From positions 1-26,957 of the forward strand of contig CAZPMK010000022.1 of the NCBI GenBank assembly GCA_964587915.1: 26,957 bases of DNA. The letters run 5' to 3'. Source of the DNA: CAG-177 sp964587915. Lineage in GTDB: Bacteria > Bacillota > Clostridia > Oscillospirales > Acutalibacteraceae. This document shows positions 7,431 to 16,772 of the stretch, piece after piece; position 1 is the stretch's first letter; each line of letters starts with the position of its first letter. The notes beneath the pieces are model-generated. The model was not told the origin of the DNA, did not search any database, and saw only the letters and a program-made list of their open reading frames with translations. Made by a program: the position numbers and the translations under genes.

Positions 7431-8728
7431 TATCTTTTCTTCCTTTCGTCATTTCTGGAAACCGCAAGTATTATGCCCATTTCAAGCAGAAGCGTAACAA
7501 GAGATGAACCGCCCGAGCTGAAGAAGGGCAAGCTGATGCCCGTATTCGGTATGGTGGAGGTTACAACCGCTATATTCAAACCTGCCTGAAGTGCAACCTG
7601 AACGCTTATGCCCAGTGCAAGCAGCTTTGCAAATTTGCTTCTCGCTTTCAACGCAATTGTAAATCCTCTTGCAAGCAACAGCACAAACGGAACAATCACT
7701 ATTATGAGAGTCGGGAAAAATCCGAGCTCCTCGCATATTACGGCGAAGATGAAATCGTTTTGCGGTTCGGGCAAAAAGAGATATTTCTGCTTTGATTTTC
7801 CGAAGCCCGCACCGAAAAGTCCGCCCGAGCCGACGGCATAAAGGGATTGCAAGGTCTGCCACGCATCACTCTGTATTTCGTCATTCGTAAGCTCTTGACC
7901 TGCAAGGAGCTTTTTCCAGATTACAACTCTGGCAACGGCGTGTTTCGGCAGAATGTCGGGATATATGATAACCACCGCAACCGCAAGAACCGCCAACGCA
8001 CCGACAATCACAAACCATCTGAGCTTGATTCCGCTCATAAACATCATAATGCCGCCTATGAGCAAAACGATGAGTGCTCCCGAAACATGATTTTCCGCAT
8101 AAATGAGCACAAAATTCGTTCCGAGAATTACGCCGTAGACAAGCACCATCCACCATTTTTCAACGGTTTTTCTTTGGTAGCGTTCCATCATGTAGGCGAA
8201 CACCATTACAATGGACAGCTTCGCAAGCTCTGAGGGCTGATAGTCAATGAAACCCAAATCTATCCAGCGGTGAAATTCCTCCTTGCCGGGGATTATTTTG
8301 GGATTTATCAAAACATAAATCAACAGCAAAAACGAAACAAGACCGATAAAGCCGGTACAACTTCTGTAAAAATCAATGTTGATTTTTGAAGCAATTAGCA
8401 TTACGACAACGCCGACGACGGCAAACAATGCTTGATTTTTGAAATAGTAATACGGATCATAGTTCGTCGCCGCACTGTTTCTTGCCGTTACGTAGCTTGC
8501 CGAGAACATCATTACAATACCGACGGAAAGGAGAAAAATAACAAGTGCAAAAAAGGTTAAATCAAAGCTCCCCTTTGCAAGGAAATTTTTGATTCCTATT
8601 CGCCCCGAAAACAAATCGGCAAACCATTTTCTAATGCCGAAAAAGCTCTTAAATTCGTCAAAAAAATATTTCAGTTCACCTTTGAAACCGACCTTTTTGA
8701 ATTTCGGAGCCGTTGGTTCGTTAATCAT
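7430..8728 (-). CDS. ftsW: SEDS peptidoglycan glycosyltransferase FtsW/SpoVE
   Basis: A polytopic SEDS protein of 432 residues that polymerises lipid II together with its partner PBP. The SEDS landmarks are visible: FHRWIDLGFIDYQPSELAK, LPEPQNDFIFAVICEELGF and ISLPFFSSGGSSL. The start chosen is ATG 8728, with AAGGGGAG 6 nt upstream; an ATG six codons earlier has no ribosome site. The cytoplasmic N-terminus is about 54 residues before the first membrane segment, longer than usual. In spore formers this position can hold ftsW or spoVE, which cannot be told apart here. It follows mraY after 33 nt, with no murD between them. Confidence 0.93.
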   Translation of the reverse strand: MINEPTAPKFKKVGFKGELKYFFDEFKSFFGIRKWFADLFSGRIGIKNFLAKGSFDLTFFALVIFLLSVGIVMMFSASYVTARNSAATNYDPYYYFKNQALFAVVGVVVMLIASKINIDFYRSCTGFIGLVSFLLLIYVLINPKIIPGKEEFHRWIDLGFIDYQPSELAKLSIVMVFAYMMERYQRKTVEKWWMVLVYGVILGTNFVLIYAENHVSGALIVLLIGGIMMFMSGIKLRWFVIVGALAVLAVAVVIIYPDILPKHAVARVVIWKKLLAGQELTNDEIQSDAWQTLQSLYAVGSGGLFGAGFGKSKQKYLFLPEPQNDFIFAVICEELGFFPTLIIVIVPFVLLLARGFTIALKARSKFAKLLALGISVQVALQAGLNIAVVTSTIPNTGISLPFFSSGGSSLVTLLLEMGIILAVSRNDERKKR

Positions 8729-8761
8729 GCCGTTCTCCCCTTTCATAATATTTTTTACAAA

Positions 8762-9790
8762 TTACCCTGCATAATACATAATTGCAACCGAAGCCGCACC
8801 TCCGACGGCATTAAAGAGAGTAAATACCGCGGTTATCTTTTTTTCGCTCCAGCCGCACATTTCAAAATGGTGATGAATCGGTGCCATCTTGAAAATACGC
8901 TTGCCTCCCGTGACTCTGTAATAAACTATTTGAAGTACATCGGAGGCTCCTTCAATAACATAGACTATGCCCGCAACCAAAAGTATCAGCGGACAGTCAA
9001 GCGAATACGCAAGGGCAACGACCATTCCGCCCAAAAACATCGAGCCGGTATCACCCATAAAAATCTTTGCAGGATGCTTATTCCAAACCAAAAATCCAAG
9101 GCACGCTCCCGCAAGAGCGGCGGCGGTGAGAGAAAATCCGAAAAAGCCCTTTAATGCCGCCGTTACACCGAGAGACACAGCCGCAGTTACGGTAACGCTC
9201 GAGCAAAGTCCGTCTATACCGTCGGTAAAATTCACCGCATTGACGGTTGCGTAAATAATGACAATTCCGAAAATCCAATGGAAAAAGCCTGTCTCCGTCA
9301 CGCCGACAAACGGTATGAGCATATACGGTCTGCCGTCCGCACACATATATAGTCCCAAAAGGTATGCGACACATACCAAAAGCTGAGCCGCCGTCTTTTG
9401 CTTTATGTTGAGTCCTAAATTTCTTTTTCTAACAATTTTAATATAATCGTCCGTAAAGCCGATAAGCCCGAACGAAAGAGCCATAAGCAAGCCGCTGAAC
9501 AGCTTTGTATACATCGTTGATGCCACAACGCTTCCCGAGGCAACGATATTGCCGCCCATGATTTTGTCCGTTACAACGGTTACGACTGTCGCCGCAAGCG
9601 TGCCGATAATAATCATCAAGCCGCCCATGGTGGGAGTACCCTGCTTGCTTTTATGCCATTTCGGACCGATATCGAGAATGGTTTGCCCGAATTTCAGCTT
9701 TCTGAGCCACGGAATCATTGCAAATCCGAGAACAACGGTAACTATAAATGCCGCCGCCCCCGCAAGACCTACAGCCGCCAAATTATTCAT
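8762..9790 (-). CDS. mraY: Phospho-MurNAc-pentapeptide transferase MraY
   Basis: An integral membrane transferase of 342 residues with about ten hydrophobic segments. It moves phospho-MurNAc-pentapeptide from UDP to undecaprenyl phosphate, making lipid I. Signatures in order are GPKWHKSKQGTPTMGG (42-57), GFTDDYIK with the Asp pair (114-115), NAVNFTDGIDGL (184-195), GDTGSMFLGG (246-255) and APIHHHFE (303-310). AAGGAG precedes the ATG by 7 nt. It sits 17 nt after murF, as in other Firmicutes clusters. Confidence 0.98.
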   Translation of the reverse strand: MNNLAAVGLAGAAAFIVTVVLGFAMIPWLRKLKFGQTILDIGPKWHKSKQGTPTMGGLMIIIGTLAATVVTVVTDKIMGGNIVASGSVVASTMYTKLFSGLLMALSFGLIGFTDDYIKIVRKRNLGLNIKQKTAAQLLVCVAYLLGLYMCADGRPYMLIPFVGVTETGFFHWIFGIVIIYATVNAVNFTDGIDGLCSSVTVTAAVSLGVTAALKGFFGFSLTAAALAGACLGFLVWNKHPAKIFMGDTGSMFLGGMVVALAYSLDCPLILLVAGIVYVIEGASDVLQIVYYRVTGGKRIFKMAPIHHHFEMCGWSEKKITAVFTLFNAVGGAASVAIMYYAG

Positions 9791-9807
9791 GCCGTTTCTC
9801 CTTGCCG

Positions 9808-11166
9808 TTATTTTTCAAGTGAAGAATATACAGAATAAATAACATCCTCGAGCTTCATGCCTCTGCTTGCTTTGAACAGCACGGCATCACGCTCTTTCAG
9901 CTCACGGGCAAGGAAGTCCGAAAGCTCCTCCTTATCATTAAATGCTTTGACGAACGGTACTCCGTTATCCCTTGCACCCTGTGCCGTAAGGAGCGAACGC
10001 TCGCCGTAGGTCAGCAGGATATCAATGCCGTTTTCAGCCGCTTTTTTGCCGACCTCGTAATGTGCCTTTTCGCTGACGCTTCCGAGCTCCAGCATATCTC
10101 CCGTAACGGCTATTCGTCTGTCGGCATTCATCGCTCCGAGAACGGAAAGTGCCGCCGCCTGAGAATCGGGGCTTGCGTTATAGCAGTCCTCTATAAAAGT
10201 AATTCCGCATTTTTTCACTATTCTTTGACGCATTCCCGACGGAACATAGCCTTTAAGTGCTTCAAGTGCCTCATTCATTTCAATGCCGAAGCACTTGCCC
10301 GCCGCACAAGCGGCAAGAGCGTTATATACATTGTGTTTTCCCGTAAAGGGCAGATGTGTGCGTATACTTTCGCCGTTTGCCGTCACCGTAAATTCAAGGC
10401 TGCTGTCGGTCATTACAACGTCACTTGCCTTGTATTCGCAGGACGGATTTTCGATTCCGTAAAAAATCGCACGGTGTGCTCCGGGTCTCACCGAGCCGAG
10501 CATATCGTTATCGGCATTGAGAATGAGCGGTGCATCGGATTTCATCCCCTCAAGAATTTCGAGCTTTGCACGCAGTATACCCTCTCTTGATCCGAGCTTT
10601 TCAATGTGGGAAACGCCGATATTAGTAATTATTGCCGCATCGGGGCGTACAATATTCGTCATCGCCGATATTTCTCCGAAGCCGCTCATACCCATTTCGA
10701 TAACCGCCGCTTCAAAATCATCATCAAGACGGAAAAGAGTATGCGGAACGCCGATTTCGTTGTTGAGGTTTCCCTCGTTTTTCAGCGTGTTGTATTTTGC
10801 CGCCATAACGGCGTGAACCATGTCCTTTGTTGTTGTCTTGCCGACGCTGCCTGTAATTCCGATGAACGGAATCCTGAAAAGACTTCTGTAATATCCCGCA
10901 AGCTCAAGCAATGCCTTGCGTGTACTGCCGACAAGAATCTGCCTGTCGCCGAGACCGCAATCCTTTTCGCAAATGACCGCACCCGCACCGCTCTCCAGCG
11001 CCTTTGCCGCATAATCGTGTCCGTCAAAGTTCTCACCGCGAAGTGCGATAAAAATGCAATCGGGCGTTATTTTTCTTGTATCCGTACAAACGCCGAAAAA
11101 TCTGCCGTCAAGTGCGGATACGGAATTTACGGCATTTGCCGCTTCTTTATATGTCAAAGGTTTCAT
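9808..11166 (-). CDS. murF: UDP-MurNAc-tripeptide:D-Ala-D-Ala ligase MurF
   Basis: A cytosolic ATP-dependent Mur ligase of 452 residues that adds D-Ala-D-Ala to the UDP-MurNAc-tripeptide. The ATP loop GSVGKTT is at 106-112. NLNNEIGVP and EMGMSGFGEI, typical of MurF, follow in the middle domain. The C-domain contains FIEDCYNASPDS. The start is ATG 11166, one base after the murE stop. A GTG at 11175 would overlap murE by 8 nt and is the alternative. Tight packing with murE suggests coupled translation. Confidence 0.96.
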   Translation of the reverse strand: MKPLTYKEAANAVNSVSALDGRFFGVCTDTRKITPDCIFIALRGENFDGHDYAAKALESGAGAVICEKDCGLGDRQILVGSTRKALLELAGYYRSLFRIPFIGITGSVGKTTTKDMVHAVMAAKYNTLKNEGNLNNEIGVPHTLFRLDDDFEAAVIEMGMSGFGEISAMTNIVRPDAAIITNIGVSHIEKLGSREGILRAKLEILEGMKSDAPLILNADNDMLGSVRPGAHRAIFYGIENPSCEYKASDVVMTDSSLEFTVTANGESIRTHLPFTGKHNVYNALAACAAGKCFGIEMNEALEALKGYVPSGMRQRIVKKCGITFIEDCYNASPDSQAAALSVLGAMNADRRIAVTGDMLELGSVSEKAHYEVGKKAAENGIDILLTYGERSLLTAQGARDNGVPFVKAFNDKEELSDFLARELKERDAVLFKASRGMKLEDVIYSVYSSLEK

Positions 11167-11167
11167 T

Positions 11168-12610
11168 TCAGTCACCCGCTTTTTCTTTTAACAGCTCTGC
11201 GACAATTTCCCGCTCGTCATAGTGGATTTTTCCCTGTGCGAGAATTTGATAAGTTTCGTGTCCCTTGCCTGCAAGAATTATAACGTCATCTGCCCTTGCA
11301 AGAGAAATCGCCTTTGCAATAGCCTTTGTTCTGTCAGGCTCGACAACGATTTTCGCACCGTGCTTGACAACGCCCTTTGTGATATCCTCTATTATCGCTT
11401 CGGGGTCTTCGCTTCTCGGATTATCCGAGGTTATCACCGCAACATCGGCAAGCCGTGATGCAATTTCGCCCATTAGAGGACGCTTGGTCTTATCCCTGTC
11501 ACCGCCGCAGCCGAAAACGCAAATTACCTTGCCGCTTGTTATTTCCAAAGCACTCTGCAAAACATTTTCAAGTCCGTCGGGCGTATGTGCATAATCTATG
11601 ATAATCGAAAACGGGGTGTCGGCTTTTACAAGCTCCATTCTGCCGGGAACGCCGCCGCACCTTGAAAGAGCATCCAAAACCTCTCGGAAGCCGTAGCCGA
11701 GCTCAACAAGGCAAACCGCCGCACCCATTGAATTGTATACCGAAAACTCACCCGGAACGGCAAACTCCACTCTGCCGATATCATTGTTGCTGACAAGCTC
11801 ATACTTTACTCCGCTCGCCGAAGCACGGATATTTTTCGCCGAATAATCGCAGGCATCGCCCTTTGCGGAAAATGTCACCCTGCGGCAGTCGGTATTCTTT
11901 GTCATATATTCAGCCGCTTCATCGTCTGCATTGACAATCGCAAGCTCCGAATTTTCAAAAAGCAGATGCTTCGCCGCCGCATAGTTTTCAAAGCTGCCGT
12001 GATAATCCAAATGGTCACGGGTAAGATTCGTGAAAATCGCCGCCTTAAAGTGAACGCCGTCAACCCTCTTTTGGTCAAGAGCCTGTGAGGATACCTCCAT
12101 AACACAAGCACGGCAACCCGATTCGACCATCTCGGCAAAAAGTCCGAAAAGCTCGTAGGGGTCTGGTGTTGTTAAGGAAGCGGGATATTCCTTGTCTCCC
12201 GTGATATTTTTCACCGTGCCTATCATGCCTGTTTTCACTCCGAGATTTTCAAGCACGGAATGAATTATAAAGCATGATGTGGTTTTTCCGTTCGTTCCCG
12301 TTATGCCGATAATATCGAGTTTTCTTTCGGGATGAGAATAAAACGCCGCACAAAGTCTTGTGTATGCCGCTCTCGTATTCTCAACAAGGAGCTGTCCCCG
12401 AAGCCCCATGTCTTTTTCAACCACAACAGCCGCCGCACCTTTTTCAAGTGCCTGTGCCGCTTTGGTATGCCCGTCAAAATGCTTTCCGACAATGCAAACG
12501 AAGATACAACCCTCGCATACCTTTTCGGAATTATCCGTTATAAATGTTACGTCTCTTTCCTCGGGCAGAGTGGTAATGCCAAGCTCTGCGGCAAGTAAAC
12601 TGAGCTTCAT
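11168..12610 (-). CDS. murE: UDP-MurNAc-tripeptide synthetase MurE, probably meso-DAP type
   Basis: A cytosolic ATP-dependent Mur ligase of 480 residues that adds the third stem-peptide residue. The ATP loop GTNGKTT is at 105-111. TTPDP and EVSSQAL mark the UDP-MurNAc-dipeptide pocket, and NLTRDHLDYHG carries catalytic residues. The C-domain contains SDNPRSEDP. DNPR at this site is the known meso-diaminopimelate specificity motif, as opposed to lysine-adding variants, so the wall is predicted to be of mDAP type. A good AGGGAGG site precedes the ATG, 18 nt after the PBP stop. Confidence 0.97.
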   Translation of the reverse strand: MKLSLLAAELGITTLPEERDVTFITDNSEKVCEGCIFVCIVGKHFDGHTKAAQALEKGAAAVVVEKDMGLRGQLLVENTRAAYTRLCAAFYSHPERKLDIIGITGTNGKTTSCFIIHSVLENLGVKTGMIGTVKNITGDKEYPASLTTPDPYELFGLFAEMVESGCRACVMEVSSQALDQKRVDGVHFKAAIFTNLTRDHLDYHGSFENYAAAKHLLFENSELAIVNADDEAAEYMTKNTDCRRVTFSAKGDACDYSAKNIRASASGVKYELVSNNDIGRVEFAVPGEFSVYNSMGAAVCLVELGYGFREVLDALSRCGGVPGRMELVKADTPFSIIIDYAHTPDGLENVLQSALEITSGKVICVFGCGGDRDKTKRPLMGEIASRLADVAVITSDNPRSEDPEAIIEDITKGVVKHGAKIVVEPDRTKAIAKAISLARADDVIILAGKGHETYQILAQGKIHYDEREIVAELLKEKAGD

Positions 12611-12628
12611 CTTTTTCCTCCCTGCGGC

Positions 12629-15016
12629 TTAATCCGCATAATCGTTAACTCCCGTGTTCGATTTGAAATACACGGTCACCGTTTTACCGTATTCCGTTTC
12701 CGTGCCCGCTTCAATACTCTGCCCGTACGAAACAAGCTCTCCTGCATTAAGAGCGTTGCCCGATATCTTGACGTTCAGCCCGTACTCATGTGCTCGCTTG
12801 TTCACCTGAGTCATGGTAAGTCCCTCAAAATTCGGCACCGTTGCGGTAAGCCTGTCGGCATCATATTCCGTATAGAGCACTATTATACCGTCCTGCGGCA
12901 ATGTTTGATTGTATGACGGCATCTGACTTATTACCTTGTCGCCGTCGCCTACCTTTTTAACCGAGAAGCCCTCGCTTTCAAGTAATGCAACCGCATCATC
13001 CATCGTGCTTCCCACAAGATTCGGGGCGTTTGTGTCGAGCAGCTTCTTTTCGCTGTCGGTATACTGCCTCTCAACGCCCATGTATTCGAGTGATTTTTCA
13101 ACGACCTGTGCGGCAACGGGGGTACAAATCTGTCCGCCGTTTATCTGTCCCACGGGGTCATCGACTATTATCAGAACCGCTATTTCGGGATCATCCGCCG
13201 GAGCAAAGCAACCGAAAGAAGCAACATAGTGTCCCGGCTTATCGAGCTTTTGCGACGTACCTGTTTTTCCTGCGACCCTGTAGCCCGCAACATAGGCGTT
13301 CTTACCCGTTCCGCTTGTGACAACCTGTTCCATCATACCTGCGACTATATCGGCAGTCTGTTCGGAAACAACCTGCCGTCTGACCGTCGGTTTTGTTTCG
13401 CTGACAACATTTCCGTTTGCGTCAAGCTGTTTTGCAACAACATAGGGTGTCATCAAATTTCCGCCGTTCGCTATTGCACTTATCGCCGTTATCATTTGCA
13501 TCGGCGTTATTTGGAACGACTGACCGAATGATGAGCTTGAAAGCTCGACGATTCCCATGGTTTCGAGAGTATGATAGTTTACTCCGGCCTTGGGTACGGT
13601 CTCAGCGGGTAAATCTATTCCTGTTTTTTCCGTAAAGCCGAATGCCTCAAAATATTCGCAGAATTTTTCCGCTCCGAGCTTCTGTCCCACGGTTATAAAG
13701 AAGGGATTGCAGGAATTCATCAAGCCGTGCGTTAAATCCTGAGTGCCGTGACCCGTTCTCTTGTGGCACTTTATCGTTCTGTCGGCTACCTGTATTTTGC
13801 CCGTGCAGGTGTAGCTCATGTCGGGAGATACAACATTTTCTTCAAGAGCCGCCGCCGCCGTGATTATCTTAAATACCGAACCGGGGTCATATATATCGCT
13901 CGTTATAAAATTACGCCACTTTTTGAAAAGCAGATTATTTCTTATCGCTCTTCGGCGTGCCGCCGCCCTTTCCTCCTCGGTGGCGTATTTTTCGTTTATT
14001 TCTTTTTTTGCACTGTTATCAAGCTCCTCGGTATCCTCTTTCTCGCCCTCGGAGGCAATGTATTCGTTTTCTTCCTCACTCATATGCTGAGGATTATTCA
14101 AATCGTAATCCTCAATGCAAGCCATTGCAAGAATCGCACCCGTGTTGACATTCATAACAACTCCGTATGCACCCGTGCCCTTGCTGTCCTTATAGACCTG
14201 CTTGAGACTGTCCGTCAGATATCTTTGTATGACCTCATCTAAGGTCAGCACAAGGCTCGTTCCGTCAACGGCATCGTATACGCTTTCATATTGATCATCC
14301 ATTGCACCGCTTTTTCCGTTGAGTGCCTTAACTATTCTGCCCGGCGTACCGGTAAGGATATCGTCATATTTCAGCTCAAGACCGGAGCGTCCTATATCGT
14401 CGTCGCCGGTAAAACCGATAACACAGGCGGCAAGCTCGCTGTAGGGGTAATATCTTTTTACATCGGGGTCAATTCCGATTGCCGTTGAATAGCGAAAACG
14501 CTGTTCCTCACCGTCAACCTTCTTTGAGAACCACGGTTCTTTTCCATCGACATACTCGTTTTCTTTTCCCTCAATTTTCACGCCGTTGATAAATTCGGAG
14601 ATTGTTTCCTTTTCGGCAAGCTCAATTCTGCGTTTTATTACAAGATAATTGTATTTCGTTTTTGACGCTTTATCCGCTATTTCCTGTTCGTCCACACCCG
14701 TCAGCTCCGAGAGCTTTCGGCATACCGCCGCACAAAAATCGGCATCGGTGAGCTTGCTCGGGTTGATATATACCTTCCAAACAGAGGCACTCTGTGCAAG
14801 AACGGTTCCGTTTGTATCGTAAATCATGCCTCTTGACGCTGCTATTTCGGTGTCGCGAAGCTGATTTTGCTCCGCCTTGCTCTTGTATTTTTCGCTGTCA
14901 ACCGTTTGTATTTTCGCAAGATTGACCGTACTGAGCAAAAAAGGAAATACCAGAATTATGATGAACACGGCAAGAGCTCTCTTGCCGAAGGAGCTTTTAT
15001 TTGATTTTTGGCTCAT
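12629..15016 (-). CDS. Division transpeptidase, class B PBP (FtsI/SpoVD-like) with two PASTA domains
   Basis: A 795-residue bitopic penicillin-binding protein that cross-links septal peptidoglycan outside the membrane. One membrane segment lies at about 12-33. A PBP dimerisation domain (about 55-240) precedes the transpeptidase, with SVFK at 380-383 (nucleophile S380), SCN at 435-437 and KTG at 584-586. Two PASTA repeats close the protein (about 665-717 and 724-785). About 54 charged residues (312-365), rich in Glu, Lys and Arg, are inserted just before the SxxK segment. Two PASTA domains fit a PBP2x/PbpB-type division enzyme; SpoVD is the alternative. Its gene follows an unusual 321-nt gap after ftsL. 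Confidence 0.93.
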   Translation of the reverse strand: MSQKSNKSSFGKRALAVFIIILVFPFLLSTVNLAKIQTVDSEKYKSKAEQNQLRDTEIAASRGMIYDTNGTVLAQSASVWKVYINPSKLTDADFCAAVCRKLSELTGVDEQEIADKASKTKYNYLVIKRRIELAEKETISEFINGVKIEGKENEYVDGKEPWFSKKVDGEEQRFRYSTAIGIDPDVKRYYPYSELAACVIGFTGDDDIGRSGLELKYDDILTGTPGRIVKALNGKSGAMDDQYESVYDAVDGTSLVLTLDEVIQRYLTDSLKQVYKDSKGTGAYGVVMNVNTGAILAMACIEDYDLNNPQHMSEEENEYIASEGEKEDTEELDNSAKKEINEKYATEEERAAARRRAIRNNLLFKKWRNFITSDIYDPGSVFKIITAAAALEENVVSPDMSYTCTGKIQVADRTIKCHKRTGHGTQDLTHGLMNSCNPFFITVGQKLGAEKFCEYFEAFGFTEKTGIDLPAETVPKAGVNYHTLETMGIVELSSSSFGQSFQITPMQMITAISAIANGGNLMTPYVVAKQLDANGNVVSETKPTVRRQVVSEQTADIVAGMMEQVVTSGTGKNAYVAGYRVAGKTGTSQKLDKPGHYVASFGCFAPADDPEIAVLIIVDDPVGQINGGQICTPVAAQVVEKSLEYMGVERQYTDSEKKLLDTNAPNLVGSTMDDAVALLESEGFSVKKVGDGDKVISQMPSYNQTLPQDGIIVLYTEYDADRLTATVPNFEGLTMTQVNKRAHEYGLNVKISGNALNAGELVSYGQSIEAGTETEYGKTVTVYFKSNTGVNDYAD

Positions 15017-15337
15017 TTTTATCCGCCCTTTCCGTGCTCAGTAGATTAAATTTCGATTTAATAAAAAGAAATGCCGTCTCCGAAAAGCAAAGCGCCGAGG
15101 TCAACCCACGGAATTACACCTCTGCGGAAAGACCTTTCGGTACGCTTAATACTTTTAAGATTGAGACAGCCTTAACTGCAATATTCTTTTATTGCTCAAA
15201 GTCAAACACGATACCCGTGTATCACTCACGACATCCTCAGCCGACACATCCGTTCACACAAGTATATGCCGTTTCATCTGCGGCATATGCCGAAAAATCC
15301 TTGTCACGGCATTAAAACAATCGGTGCTTTGCCGAAA
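15017..15337 (-). other. 321-nt non-coding, possibly structured gap before the PBP gene
   Basis: No frame is open here on the minus strand, and the plus-strand frame is only a shadow. Several complementary segments can be read by eye. These are ATATGCCG/CGGCATAT (15264-15271 with 15281-15288), GATAC/GTATC (15210-15223), an outer 8-bp pair GCCGTCTC/GAGACAGC (15073-15080 with 15163-15170), an inner pair AAGCG/CGCTT (15090-15094 with 15143-15147) and GAGGT/ACCTC (15097-15101 with 15118-15122). An alternative AGGTC/GACCT pairing (15098-15102 with 15131-15135) excludes the last. It could be an mRNA regulatory element, a repeat or a gene relic. Confidence 0.4.
15045..15062 (-). promoter_or_regulatory. 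Hairpin just upstream of the PBP ribosome site
   Basis: ATTAAAT/ATTTAAT form a perfect 7-bp stem with a CGAA loop on the minus strand, about 29 nt before the PBP start. It is AT-rich and has no T tract after it, so it is unlikely to be a terminator. Confidence 0.35.
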
Positions 15338-15811
15338 TTACTTATCCGTTTCGGCTTGCTTGCTGTCCTCAACTTCCTTGCCGTTTGCCACCACAACCCT
15401 GTCCGTATCGTCTCTGTCTGAAAAATAATGTATTTGATATCTTTCGAGCTTGCACATACCAAGCTGAGATACGGCATATGCTTCAACCTTTTCTCTTGAA
15501 AACTCCGAGCTGACCTTCATTGTAAGTCTTATGTTTTCGCTTTCCGCCACGGAAATTGCATTCTTGAGCCGAGCCGTTTCGCTCGTCAGGCTTTCGAGGC
15601 TTATTCTCATTGCGATTATTCCGCCGAAAAGTCCGAGGAGCACAGCCGCCGCCGCAAATATGGCAAGAATCCTCTTTATATCTGTTTTCGGTTGTGATTT
15701 TGTCTGCGTTGCTTTCTTTACCGCAGGCTTTACCTGCCGCTGCGGTGCAAGCTCCACCGCCTCCTCAAACAGCGAAAGGTCATACGCCTCACTGCGATTG
15801 TATTCCGTCAT
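15338..15811 (-). CDS. ftsL: Divisome protein FtsL
   Basis: A 157-residue bitopic protein with a basic cytoplasmic stretch, one membrane segment (about 47-68) and an extracellular coiled coil (about 70-105, SLESLTSETARLKNAISVAESENIRL). Then comes AYAVSQLGMCKLERYQIHYF, which resembles the family's conserved region after the coil. FtsL with FtsQ and DivIC activates the septal PBP/FtsW pair. FtsL proteins are poorly conserved; the call rests on topology, size and position between rsmH and the PBP gene. GAGAGGG serves as ribosome site. Confidence 0.85.
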   Translation of the reverse strand: MTEYNRSEAYDLSLFEEAVELAPQRQVKPAVKKATQTKSQPKTDIKRILAIFAAAAVLLGLFGGIIAMRISLESLTSETARLKNAISVAESENIRLTMKVSSEFSREKVEAYAVSQLGMCKLERYQIHYFSDRDDTDRVVVANGKEVEDSKQAETDK

Positions 15812-15845
15812 CCTTTTCCCTCTCTTTTACCGTTCCGTTCTCGCT

Positions 15846-16772
15846 CTACAGCTTTTGTGCAGTTCTGAGTCTTGCACTGCGGCTTCTCGGATTCTCCGAT
15901 ATCTCCGCTTCACTCGGGGCAACCGCCTTGAACACCTTTGCTGCCGGCTTTCTGCCGCACACACAAACAGGAAATGTTCTCGGGCATATGCATCCCTTTG
16001 CAAGCGGGGCCAAGCTCTGCTTTACCGTTCTGTCCTCCAGCGAATGGAAAGTTATTATGCTCACTCTGCCGCCCGTCACAAGGCAGTCAAACATATCCGT
16101 AACCGCCTGCGACAAGCCGTCAAGCTCGCCGTTTATATAAATTCTTATTGCCTGAAAAGTTCTTCTTGCGGGATGCCCGTCCCTCTTTGCGGCGGCAGGC
16201 ATTGCCGATTTGATAATTTCCGCAAGCTCCAGCGTGGTTTCTATCTTCTTTTGCTCTCTCGCTCTGACAATCGCTTTGGATATCGACGGTGCGAATTTTT
16301 CTTCGCCGTACTCGTAAATTATCCTTTGAAGCTCCTGCTGAGAAAGAGTATTCACCGCATCGGCGGCACTCATTCCCTCAAGGCTCATTCTCATATCGAG
16401 CGGCGCATCATTGTGAAACGAAAAGCCCCTTGACGGTTCGTCGAGCTGATGAGAGCTGACTCCGAGGTCCGCAAGCACTCCGTTCACTCCCGTAATCCCG
16501 AGAGCCGAAAGTATTTCTTTAATGTTAAAAAAATTATTGTGAACAACCGTAACTCGGGAATCACCCGAAAATCTTGCTTTCAGCGTTTCGATAGCCTGCG
16601 GGTCTCTGTCAACGGCAATGAGCCTGCCGCCGTCGAGATGACGGAGAATTTCCGAGGAATGTCCACCGCCTCCCGCTGTACAGTCAACATATATCCCGTT
16701 CGGGTCTATGTTGAGAGAATCTATCGTTTCATTGAAGAGCACGGGTATGTGATGAAACTCATTCGGCATCAT
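15846..16772 (-). CDS. rsmH: 16S rRNA (cytosine-1402-N4)-methyltransferase RsmH (MraW)
   Basis: A 308-residue SAM-dependent enzyme that methylates N4 of C1402 in the 16S rRNA P site. It starts with HIPVLFNETID. The SAM site VDCTAGGGGHSSEIL is at 29-43 and AVDRDPQAI at 53-61. GVLADLGVSSHQLD and RGFSFHNDAPLDMRM follow, as in the family, and ITFHSLEDRTVK lies near the C-terminus. The start codon overlaps the mraZ stop (ATGA) with AAGGGAG 10 nt upstream. A second ATG directly follows. It precedes ftsL by 34 nt. Confidence 0.97.
   Translation of the reverse strand: MMPNEFHHIPVLFNETIDSLNIDPNGIYVDCTAGGGGHSSEILRHLDGGRLIAVDRDPQAIETLKARFSGDSRVTVVHNNFFNIKEILSALGITGVNGVLADLGVSSHQLDEPSRGFSFHNDAPLDMRMSLEGMSAADAVNTLSQQELQRIIYEYGEEKFAPSISKAIVRAREQKKIETTLELAEIIKSAMPAAAKRDGHPARRTFQAIRIYINGELDGLSQAVTDMFDCLVTGGRVSIITFHSLEDRTVKQSLAPLAKGCICPRTFPVCVCGRKPAAKVFKAVAPSEAEISENPRSRSARLRTAQKL

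Noticed and set aside
15001..15315. Plus-strand frame of 104 codons across the ftsL-PBP gap
   Set aside because: It begins antisense to the PBP start, has no ribosome site and shows no protein-like pattern.
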